Assembly (NCBI GenBank): GCA_030146365.1
Contig: JASLBU010000015.1
Span: forward strand, 1-22,179
Direction: 5' to 3'
Length of the DNA stretch: 22,179 bases
DNA from: Candidatus Limnocylindria bacterium
Lineage (GTDB): Bacteria; Chloroflexota; Limnocylindria; QHBO01
Under the pieces are notes generated by a model that saw only the letters and a list, made by a program, of their open reading frames with translations, was not told where the DNA came from and searched no databases. Position numbers and translations under genes: made by a program. Position 1 is the stretch's first letter. The number at the start of each line of letters is the position of its first letter. Of the stretch, positions 14,998 to 21,139 are shown one piece after another.

Positions 14998-15594
14998 TCA
15001 GGCCTCGATGTCGCAGCGGAAGCCCGCGGCGGCCGCCTCGCTCATCGACCGGTCGATCGCCTCGCTGGCGATGAACGGCAGGGCCGCGAGCTGCGCCGAT
15101 GCGGTCCGCGCGCCCGGATCCGCGGCGACGGCCATGAGCTGCGTGCGAAGCGCGTGAAGCCCGCTGATGAGCCTGAAGCGGAGCTCTGCGCCCGGGGCCC
15201 ATGTGGGTACCTCCTCGAGCGCCGTGAGGATGCGCAGCAGCTCGTCCGCCACCGTGTCCATCCGTGCCGACGCTGCGTTGATGTCGCCCCCCGAGGCGCC
15301 GACGTCACGAAGCGCGGCCAGCTCACTGTCGAGCTCGAGGATGGACGTGAAGATCGGGCACATCGCCCGGCTGTAGGCAACGCCATCCGCGCCCAGGGAC
15401 GGCGGAACCGGGGCCCCGGACCCGGTCACAGCCCGGCTGGCGGGCGCGCTCGGGCCCTGGCTGGCGGCCTCGGTCGCGGTGGGCAGCGCCGCCGAGGGCG
15501 TCGCATCCGTCCCGCAGGCGGCGAGGAGAACCGCAAGCAGGGTGGCCACCATGGGGACGAAGGCCGCCCTGGAGCGGCGTCGGTGTTTCGGCAT
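14998..15594 (-). CDS. Helical lipoprotein of unknown function
   Basis: A 198-residue predicted lipoprotein: a basic N-region (PKHRRRSR), a hydrophobic stretch, lipobox LLAAC (C27) and a Ser/Ala/Pro spacer. From about residue 70 the sequence looks all-helical (ILELDSELAALRDVG, ARMDTVADELLRILTALEEV, RFRLISGLHALRTQLMAVA), with a Cys near each end of the domain (AMCPIF and FRCDIEA) that could pair. I do not recognise a family. The ATG at 15594 is preceded by a TATACT box 9 nt upstream. It shares the divergent control region with the kor cluster and is coupled to the small membrane protein downstream. Confidence 0.8.
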   Translation of the reverse strand: MPKHRRRSRAAFVPMVATLLAVLLAACGTDATPSAALPTATEAASQGPSAPASRAVTGSGAPVPPSLGADGVAYSRAMCPIFTSILELDSELAALRDVGASGGDINAASARMDTVADELLRILTALEEVPTWAPGAELRFRLISGLHALRTQLMAVAADPGARTASAQLAALPFIASEAIDRSMSEAAAAGFRCDIEA

Positions 15595-15603
15595 CGGGGG
15601 CGG

Positions 15604-15609
15604 AGTATA
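15604..15609 (-). promoter_or_regulatory. -10 box (TATACT) of the lipoprotein gene
   Basis: TATACT on the minus strand, 9 nt before the ATG at 15594, is the closest match to the bacterial -10 consensus in the window. It implies a leader of only a few nucleotides. Confidence 0.5.
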
Positions 15610-15612
15610 GGG

Positions 15613-15629
15613 CGATCCCTGCGGGATCG
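15613..15629. promoter_or_regulatory. Palindrome in the kor/lipoprotein divergent region
   Basis: Perfect 7-bp inverted repeat CGATCCC-TGC-GGGATCG placed in the spacer directly upstream of the TATACT box, where a bound protein would block or modulate the lipoprotein promoter and possibly the kor promoter about 40 bp away. Confidence 0.45.
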
Positions 15630-15667
15630 ACCCCGGTGGCCTTGCCACGCACCCGGTGGCATCGGTC

Positions 15668-15673
15668 TATCAT
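15668..15673 (+). promoter_or_regulatory. Candidate -10 box (TATCAT) of the kor cluster
   Basis: TATCAT ends 10 nt before the ATG at 15684. No ribosome site is evident in this gap, which is C-rich, so a very short leader is likely. Confidence 0.4.
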
Positions 15674-15683
15674 CGGTGCCCCC

Positions 15684-15980
15684 ATGACGGATCACCCCGC
15701 TGCGCGCGCACCACTCGGATTCGGGACCGGCACGTCGGACGACCACCGGGACGGCATCCGGTGGGTCGACTACGCGAACATCAGCTGGAATCCGGTCTTC
15801 TGCAAGCGCTGCGACATCTGCGTCGAGATCTGCCCCAAGAACACCCTCGTCCTGCGGAACGACGCGATCATCGAGGAGGACAACTGCATCCTCTGCGGGC
15901 TGTGCGAGCGGTACTGCCCGGACCTCGCGATCGAGATGATCCCCTCGTCAGTGGCGGCTCACGCCGCCAAGGAACGATGA
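15684..15980 (+). CDS. korD: 2-oxoacid:ferredoxin oxidoreductase, ferredoxin (delta) subunit
   Basis: A 98-residue 2[4Fe-4S] ferredoxin-type subunit. Two cluster motifs are complete: C40-x2-C43-x2-C46-x3-C50-P and C68-x2-C71-x2-C74-x3-C78-P. The N-terminal extension of about 38 residues (polar, ending WVDYANISWNPVF) precedes the first cluster, as in many KOR-type delta subunits. It would carry electrons from the beta subunit to soluble ferredoxin, possibly the one encoded at 22099. It is the first gene of the cluster; its stop overlaps an ATGA that begins an 11-codon frame leading to the alpha start. Identity as the delta subunit rests on both the motifs and the next three genes. Confidence 0.92.
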   Translation: MTDHPAARAPLGFGTGTSDDHRDGIRWVDYANISWNPVFCKRCDICVEICPKNTLVLRNDAIIEEDNCILCGLCERYCPDLAIEMIPSSVAAHAAKER

Positions 15981-16012
15981 GCGTCGGCGGGAGGCGAGCG
16001 GTACTCCAGTGA
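15977..16012 (+). other. 11-codon linking ORF between korD and korA
   Basis: ATG at 15977 overlaps the korD stop (ATGA), reads 11 codons (MSVGGRRAVLQ) and its TGA overlaps the korA GTG (GTGA). The GGGAGG site lies inside it. It may act as a translational relay; it may also be chance. Confidence 0.3.
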
Positions 16013-17145
16013 CCCGCAAGCTCACGCAGGGCAACGAGGCAGTGTTCCGCGGTGCGCTCGCCGCAGGCGCCAACTACTACGCGGGCTATCCGATCAGCCC
16101 CTCCACGGAGATCCTCAACGTCGCCTCCGGGCATGCGGCCGAGCATCCCGAGTTCCGCTTTCTCCAGGCGGAGGACGAGATCGCGAGCGCCAACGCCATC
16201 ATCGGTGCCTCGCTGGCGGGCGCGAAGTCGTTCACCGCCACCTCGGGTCCAGGCTTCAGCCTGATGCAGGAGGCCGTCGGCTACGCCCAGAAGGTCGGTG
16301 TGCCGTGCGTCTTCGTCAACGTGATGCGCGTCGGGCCCGCGACCGGTATGCCGACGATGCCGGGCCAGGGCGACATCATGCAGGTGAAATGGGGGAGTAC
16401 CGGCGACTACACGCCGATCGCCTTCTACCCGAACGGCGTGGAGGAGGCCTTCCGCGTCACGGTCGACGCCTTCAACGCGGCGGAGGAGTCGCTCTCGCCG
16501 GTGGTCGTGCTCTCCGACACGTTCGTGGCCCACCTCAACGAGGTCGTCGACCTCGAGGCGGCCGCCGACGGCCTGCGGGTGGTCGACCGGGAGGTCCCAC
16601 CGCTGGGTGAATTCGCCGATGAGCCGCGCTTCTTCGCGGGGGTGCTGATGTACGAGCACGGCCCGAATGCCGGGGAGCCGGCCACTGCCGACACCGACGA
16701 GTACCTGCGCCAGTTCTACGCCGCCAAGCACCGGCACCTCGAGGCGGCCGGGCGGTACGCCTTCTACGAGCACGGCTGGAACGTGGAGGCCGATGTCCTG
16801 GTCGTCTGCTACGGCATCGTGTCGCGAGTCGCGGCACCGCTGCGCGAGGAGTTTGCCCTCTTCCGGCCGATCCGCATCTTCCCGGTCCTGGGGCAGGAGC
16901 TGCGGGAGATCGCCAGCCGATACCGGGAGGTCGTCGTCGTGGAGGCGAACGACGGACAGTACGCGGACCTCGTCGAGCTCGCGATCCACCGGCAGGTCAA
17001 GCGGGTCCCACTGCTGGGCGGGCGCATCTCGCTCGAAGCGGTGCGAGAGGGGATCGAGCGGGTGCTCTCGGGCGGGCCATCCGAGCCGCCGATTCCGCCG
17101 GAGCCGACCGAGCACCAGCCGCGCGCACCGCTGGGGGTGGGGTGA
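16009..17145 (+). CDS. korA: 2-oxoacid:ferredoxin oxidoreductase, alpha subunit
   Basis: A 378-residue alpha subunit (pyrimidine-binding and transketolase C-terminal-like domains). Landmarks are YPISP (27-31), the equivalent of the YPITP motif linked to 2-oxoacid recognition in archaeal enzymes, then FLQAEDEIAS (51-60), TATSGPG (76-82) and R107 with GPATGMPT (109-116). The C-terminal domain has VLVVCYGIVSRVA and VVVVEANDGQYADLV. With the beta subunit it decarboxylates a 2-oxoacid, probably 2-oxoglutarate, and passes electrons to ferredoxin; the substrate is not proven by sequence. The start is GTG at 16009; GGGAGG lies 14 nt upstream, a long spacing. The short C-terminal tail is Pro-rich. Its stop overlaps the beta ATG (TGATG). 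Confidence 0.93.
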   Translation: MTRKLTQGNEAVFRGALAAGANYYAGYPISPSTEILNVASGHAAEHPEFRFLQAEDEIASANAIIGASLAGAKSFTATSGPGFSLMQEAVGYAQKVGVPCVFVNVMRVGPATGMPTMPGQGDIMQVKWGSTGDYTPIAFYPNGVEEAFRVTVDAFNAAEESLSPVVVLSDTFVAHLNEVVDLEAAADGLRVVDREVPPLGEFADEPRFFAGVLMYEHGPNAGEPATADTDEYLRQFYAAKHRHLEAAGRYAFYEHGWNVEADVLVVCYGIVSRVAAPLREEFALFRPIRIFPVLGQELREIASRYREVVVVEANDGQYADLVELAIHRQVKRVPLLGGRISLEAVREGIERVLSGGPSEPPIPPEPTEHQPRAPLGVG

Positions 17146-18590
17146 TGCCAGAGGCGCCGATGGCCGAGATGACCTATAAGGATCGGCTGAAGCTGGACCT
17201 GTTCCCGACGATCTGGTGCCCGGGGTGCGGGATCGGCACGATCATGATGCAGCTGGCGATGACGCTCGACGAGATGAAGCTGGACGAGCGGAACACGGTG
17301 ATCGTGACCGGCATCGGCTGCACGGGGCGCATGGGTGGGTACCTGAAGCACGAGGCGGTCTACACGCTCCACGGGCGGACGCTTCCCGTGGCGGAGGCGA
17401 TAAAGACCGTGCGCCCCGAGATGAACGTGATCGTCGTGGCCGGTGACGGTGACACGGCCAGCATCGGCGGAAACCATCTGATCCACTCCATCCGCCGCAA
17501 CGCGCCGGTCACCGTGCTGTGCAACAACAACGAGATCTACGGGCTGACCGGCGGACAGACCGGTCCCACCACGCCGACCGGCACGAAGACGCTCAGCTCA
17601 CCGGGCGGCAACCCGAACACGCCGATCAACCTCCAGGGGCTGGTTCGAAGCTCGCCGCAGGCGCTGTACGCCAAGTCGACCGTGTACCACCAGCTCCATC
17701 TGCGCAACGTGATCCGCGAGGCGATCGAGTGGCCGGGGTTCAGCTTCGTGGACATCACGAGCCAGTGCATCGAGAACAACGGCCGCCGCATCGGCTTCGC
17801 AAGCGCGAACGAGATGCTCACCTTCTATCGCAAGACCTACAGGCGGGCACCGAAGGACGCGACGCAGCTGAACGCGTTCGAGATCGGCACGGTGTACCCG
17901 GCCGCACACCCGGCCCACAACGGCCACGCGGACGGCGGCGAAGCGGCGCGCTCAAGCTCTCTGCCGGACCAGCCGGCAGGAGCGCTCACCTCGGCCACCG
18001 ACTCGCCGGGCGACGGCGGAGCGACGGCGCCGGAGGCCGCCACGCGGGTGGTCGAGCGCACAGATGACGACAGGACGCGTCGCCGGGCCGAGTCGCAGGA
18101 GCGAGCGAAGCTGATGGGACAGCTGTCGGCCGAGGTCAAGGTGCGGGTCGCCAGGCGCGAGATCACGTTGCCGCAGGCGCTGGCCGAGGCGGGGCTCGAG
18201 ATCCCCGAGTGGCTCCGGACGGGCGCCTCGGCCCCGGCCGACCCTCCGGTGGCTCCCGGCGATGTGGCCCCCTCCGCATCGGGCACGGATCCTGGCTCCG
18301 AGCGCAAGAGCCAGCTGGATGCCCAGAAGGCCGAGGCGGCCGCGGAGGGGCGGGACCTCATCGGGGGCGCGCCCGGCCGGGACACCCAGCCCGCAGCCCC
18401 GAGATCTCCGGAGGACGCCGCACCGCCGACGGTGACGGTGACGGCGGATCCGAAGGAGGCGAAGCGCGCCGAGGCTCAGCGCAAGCTGGCGATCATGCAG
18501 CGGTTGCCGAGCGAGCTGAAGCTGCGAGTCGCGAAGCGCGAGATCAGCCTGGACGACGCGATGCGCGAGGCGGGGATCGACGCCGAATGA
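17145..18590 (+). CDS. korB: 2-oxoacid:ferredoxin oxidoreductase, beta subunit with a long repeat-bearing C-terminal extension
   Basis: A 481-residue thiamine-diphosphate-binding beta subunit. The catalytic part ends near residue 252: the [4Fe-4S] ligands fit C25, C28, C59 and C208 (spacings as in archaeal OFOR), the ThDP/Mg motif is GDGDTASIGGN (101-110 region) with NNNEIYGLTGGQ (127-138). Known beta subunits are usually about 280-370 residues. Here about 230 extra residues follow: an Ala/Ser/Pro linker, a helical motif (316-352), a second low-complexity linker, and a second copy of the motif (443-479) at the very end. The reading frame is uninterrupted and the gamma start overlaps the stop (ATGA), so the tail is real coding sequence and not a frameshift product. 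Tail function is unknown. Confidence 0.93.
   Translation: MPEAPMAEMTYKDRLKLDLFPTIWCPGCGIGTIMMQLAMTLDEMKLDERNTVIVTGIGCTGRMGGYLKHEAVYTLHGRTLPVAEAIKTVRPEMNVIVVAGDGDTASIGGNHLIHSIRRNAPVTVLCNNNEIYGLTGGQTGPTTPTGTKTLSSPGGNPNTPINLQGLVRSSPQALYAKSTVYHQLHLRNVIREAIEWPGFSFVDITSQCIENNGRRIGFASANEMLTFYRKTYRRAPKDATQLNAFEIGTVYPAAHPAHNGHADGGEAARSSSLPDQPAGALTSATDSPGDGGATAPEAATRVVERTDDDRTRRRAESQERAKLMGQLSAEVKVRVARREITLPQALAEAGLEIPEWLRTGASAPADPPVAPGDVAPSASGTDPGSERKSQLDAQKAEAAAEGRDLIGGAPGRDTQPAAPRSPEDAAPPTVTVTADPKEAKRAEAQRKLAIMQRLPSELKLRVAKREISLDDAMREAGIDAE
18090..18200 (+). repeat. KorB tail repeat, copy 1
   Basis: Encodes residues 316-352 of the beta subunit. Key stretch: AEVKVRVARREITLPQAL then AEAG. It aligns without gaps to copy 2, with 17 identities in 37 positions and mostly conservative differences elsewhere. 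Confidence 0.8.
18471..18581 (+). repeat. KorB tail repeat, copy 2
   Basis: Encodes residues 443-479, the last structured part of the beta subunit. Key stretch: SELKLRVAKREISLDDAM then REAG. The pattern shared with copy 1 is E-x-K-x-RVA-x-REI-(T/S)-L-x-x-A-x-x-EAG. Confidence 0.8.
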
Positions 18591-19201
18591 CGACCCGGAT
18601 CGCACTGGATGGCGTGGGTGGACAGGGGGTCCGCGTGATCGCCGGCGTGATGGGCGCCCTGCTCGCACGCATGGGCAAGGAGGTGACCGTCCTGTTCGAC
18701 TACGACTCCAGCGTGCGAGGATCCATGTCGGACGCCTTCCTGATCTTCGACGACGTGCCCATCGCGAACCCGGTCGTCGAGGAAGCGGACATCATGCTGA
18801 AGCTGGCCGATAAGGGCCATCTGCGCATCAGCGGGCGCAAGGTGGTGGCGGACCTGGGGCTGGACGTTCCAGGCGCGGAGCAGATCCCGTTCGCGTCGCT
18901 GGGCTCGCAGCTGTTCGGGAAGGAACTCTTCGGCAACATGATCGCCCTCGGCCGGCTCCTGCGGCTGGCCCGGATCGAGTTCGACGAGCCCGCGATCCGC
19001 GAGTCGTTGCCGAAGCGGTACGTGGACGACAACGTCGCCGCCATCCGGTTCGGCTACGACCTGACCAAGGATGAGATCGCCCGCCTTGCGCAGGCTGCTC
19101 CCCCGTCACGGTTCGAGATGAATACCGCCGCCACCGCCGAGACGCACGAGCGCACCATCAGCGCCGGCCACGGGGTCGCGGCCGGCGCTCCGAAGGGCTG
19201 A
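18587..19201 (+). CDS. korC: 2-oxoacid:ferredoxin oxidoreductase, gamma subunit
   Basis: A 204-residue gamma subunit of the pyruvate/ketoisovalerate oxidoreductase catalytic-domain family. It opens with ALDGVGGQGVRVIAGVMGALLARMGKEV, the GxGGQG loop at residues 9-14, followed by FDYDSSVRGSMSDAFLIFDD, equivalent to the (Y)GxExRGG segment of other gamma subunits but with SSVRGS. The last 25 residues (TAATAETHERTISAG) are polar and unlike the core. The ATG overlaps the beta stop (ATGA). It completes a delta-alpha-beta-gamma set, so the full four-subunit complex can be assembled from this cluster. A hairpin lies just after the stop. Confidence 0.92.
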   Translation: MTTRIALDGVGGQGVRVIAGVMGALLARMGKEVTVLFDYDSSVRGSMSDAFLIFDDVPIANPVVEEADIMLKLADKGHLRISGRKVVADLGLDVPGAEQIPFASLGSQLFGKELFGNMIALGRLLRLARIEFDEPAIRESLPKRYVDDNVAAIRFGYDLTKDEIARLAQAAPPSRFEMNTAATAETHERTISAGHGVAAGAPKG

Positions 19202-19205
19202 CGAC

Positions 19206-19242
19206 AGGCGGGCTGACTGGCGTCAGTCCTCTTCGCCCGCCT
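19206..19242. terminator. Bidirectional hairpin between korC and the small lipoprotein
   Basis: Outer perfect stem AGGCGGGC (19206-19213) with GCCCGCCT (19235-19242); the enclosed bases can instead form CTGAC-TGGC-GTCAG (19213-19226). It lies between convergent stops and overlaps the 3' end of the lipoprotein gene. No clear T-run. Confidence 0.45.
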
Positions 19243-19402
19243 CTTCCTCTTCCTGCTGCTCGCTGGGCCCGACGGCGTCGTCGTTGAGCGGGGCGCCGCT
19301 CTCGCCTGCCGCCTGGTCCGGGCTCATATCGGTCCCGTCGTTGTCTGCCGGGCTGCACGCGGCGAGGATCGCCAGCAGCCCGATGAGCACGTATCTCTTC
19401 AT
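19223..19402 (-). CDS. 59-aa acidic lipoprotein
   Basis: A very short predicted lipoprotein: MKRYVLIGLLAILAAC forms a complete signal peptide with lipobox LAAC (C16), followed by a mature part of only 43 residues rich in Asp, Glu, Gln and Ser (SPADNDGTDMSPDQAAGES) and ending EQQEEEEAGEED. No domain is recognisable. The codon pattern (high GC at third positions) and the perfect signal peptide make it convincing despite its size. It converges with korC (21 nt gap) and diverges from the adenosine deaminase gene with 77 bp between starts. No clear ribosome site. It could bind cations at the cell surface, but that is speculation. Confidence 0.75.
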   Translation of the reverse strand: MKRYVLIGLLAILAACSPADNDGTDMSPDQAAGESGAPLNDDAVGPSEQQEEEEAGEED

Positions 19403-19466
19403 GCCCGAGCGTCATGCACGATCGCTGCCCATCACCTGTGACGGCGGAGGGACTGCTCACGAGCGG

Positions 19467-19472
19467 TACCAT
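19467..19472 (+). promoter_or_regulatory. -10 box (TACCAT) of a leaderless gene
   Basis: TACCAT ends 7 nt before the ATG at 19480, the same spacing as before 5048 and 13105. No ribosome site lies in the gap. Confidence 0.5.
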
Positions 19473-19479
19473 CCGGCCC

Positions 19480-20589
19480 ATGAACCGATCGACCGGCCCG
19501 GATCTCAGCGTGATCCGGCGCGCTCCCAAGGTGCTGCTCCACGACCACCTGGACGGTGGGCTCCGACCGGGCACCGTGATCGAGCTGGCATCGCAGATCG
19601 GCTACCGCCACCTTCCTACATCCGACCCGGACGAGCTTGCGGCCTGGTTCACACGCGGCGCCGACCGCAAGTCGCTCGAGCTGTACCTCGAGGGCTTTCG
19701 TCACACCGTGGCGGTGATGCAGACGCGGGACGCCATCGAGCGGGTGGCCGCCGAATGCGCGGAGGACCTGGCGCGTGACGGTGTGGTCTACGCCGAAGTA
19801 CGGATGGCTCCGGAGCTGCTGACCGACGGCGGCCTCTCCCTGGACGAGGTGACCGCCGCGATGCTCGAGGGGTTCCGACGCGGCAGTGACGGCCGGCCGA
19901 TCACGATCGGGCTGATCATCACCGCCATGCGACAGGCCGCGCGGTCGGTGGAGATCGCCGGGCTGGCGGTCCGCCATCGGGACGCGGGAGTGGTCGGCTT
20001 CGACATCGCCGGACCGGAGGCCGGTTACCCCCCGACCAGGCACCTCGATGCCTTCCAGCTCATCGCGCGCGAGAACTTCCATTTCACGATCCACGCCGGG
20101 GAAGGGTTCGGGGTGCCCAGCATCTGGGAAGCGCTCCAGTGGTGTGGCGCCGAGCGGCTGGGGCACGGCGTGCGGATCGTCGACGACATCACGATCCGGC
20201 CCGATGGCCGGGTCTCGCTCGGTCGTCTCGCCTCGTACGTCCGGGACCGCCGCGTGCCGCTCGAGATGTGCCCGACCTCGAACGTCCACACCGGCGCCGC
20301 GCCAAGCATCGAGGAGCACCCCATCGACCTGCTGCGCCGCCTGCGCTTCCGGGTGACCGTGAACACCGACAACCGGCTGATGAGCGGCATCAGCGTGAGC
20401 TCGGAGTTCGCGACCCTGGCGCGCACCTTCGGCATCGGGCTGGACGACATGGAGTGGCTGACGCTGAACGCCATGAAGTCCGCGTTCTGGCCGTTCGACG
20501 GCCGGCTGCGAATCATCAACGAGCAGATCAAGCCCGCCTACGCATCCCTGCGGGCCGCCCAGGCCGCGGCGGAGCTCGCCACGACGTAA
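19480..20589 (+). CDS. add: Adenosine deaminase
   Basis: A 369-residue zinc enzyme that hydrolyses adenosine (and deoxyadenosine) to inosine in purine salvage. Zinc and catalytic residues are visible: H21 and H23 in LLHDHLDGGLRP, H205 and the proton donor E208 in IHAGEG, H229 in LGHGVRI, and D297 in VNTDNRLMSG. SNVHTGA (268-274) belongs to the substrate pocket. The second acidic residue of the usual TDDP motif is N298 here, as I recall from actinobacterial adenosine deaminases. The ATG at 19480 follows a TACCAT box; an in-frame TTG-like upstream extension lacks homology. The next gene begins about 50 nt downstream on the same strand. Confidence 0.95.
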   Translation: MNRSTGPDLSVIRRAPKVLLHDHLDGGLRPGTVIELASQIGYRHLPTSDPDELAAWFTRGADRKSLELYLEGFRHTVAVMQTRDAIERVAAECAEDLARDGVVYAEVRMAPELLTDGGLSLDEVTAAMLEGFRRGSDGRPITIGLIITAMRQAARSVEIAGLAVRHRDAGVVGFDIAGPEAGYPPTRHLDAFQLIARENFHFTIHAGEGFGVPSIWEALQWCGAERLGHGVRIVDDITIRPDGRVSLGRLASYVRDRRVPLEMCPTSNVHTGAAPSIEEHPIDLLRRLRFRVTVNTDNRLMSGISVSSEFATLARTFGIGLDDMEWLTLNAMKSAFWPFDGRLRIINEQIKPAYASLRAAQAAAELATT

Positions 20590-20638
20590 CGCCCACGGAT
20601 CCGGGGCGGCGGCACGGGTCGTGCTTCTGCCGCCGAGG

Positions 20639-21139
20639 ATGCCGAACAATACTCCGCGCGCCCTGCGGGCCGCCGTCCGCGGCGCCGGTGCGGGCCTCCT
20701 GGCGACCCTGGTGATGAGCGCGCTGATGCTCGCCGCGCGCCGGGCTCACGCCACGCCGCAGCTCCCGCCGGAGACCATCGCTCGACGTGCCACCCAGGCG
20801 GTGACCGGCGAATCGCCGTCAGCGACGGAGGGCCGTATGCTCGGAAGCGTGGCGCACCTGGCGTTCGGTGCGGCGGCGGGCTCGGTCTTCGGTCTCGTCC
20901 ACCACGCCATCGGCCTGCGAGGCTTGCTCGCCTCCGTGGGGGCCGGACTGGGCTTCGCGAACGCGGTGTACCTGGTCAGCTACCAGGGCTGGGTGCCGGC
21001 CCTGCGCATCCTTCCCCCGGCCACGGACGACGACCCGAACCGCGTCCGCACCATGGTCGCGGCGCACTGGGTCTTCGGTGCGGCGCTCGGATTCGTCACG
21101 CAGTGGCTGTCGCGGGGCGCTCGCCGATCAGGTCGTTGA
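20639..21139 (+). CDS. Small membrane protein (YagU/DUF1440-like)
   Basis: A 166-residue protein with about four hydrophobic, Gly-rich segments: GAGAGLLATLVMSALMLAA, HLAFGAAAGSVFGLVHHAIG, LLASVGAGLGFANAVYLVSY and AAHWVFGAALGFVTQWLS. A soluble stretch PETIARRATQAVTGESP follows the first. The arrangement resembles YagU-like/DUF1440 inner-membrane proteins, a tentative match. Two starts are possible: ATG 20639, with GAGG touching the codon, or GTG 20621; neither has good spacing. The 3' end overlaps the end of the convergent DapA-like gene by 44 nt, with both coding patterns maintained. Confidence 0.65.
   Translation: MPNNTPRALRAAVRGAGAGLLATLVMSALMLAARRAHATPQLPPETIARRATQAVTGESPSATEGRMLGSVAHLAFGAAAGSVFGLVHHAIGLRGLLASVGAGLGFANAVYLVSYQGWVPALRILPPATDDDPNRVRTMVAAHWVFGAALGFVTQWLSRGARRSGR

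Noticed and set aside
19480..20589. Defective adenosine deaminase because TDD is TDN
   Set aside because: Actinobacterial adenosine deaminases, as I recall them, also have NTDNRL; zinc ligands and the catalytic Glu are present.
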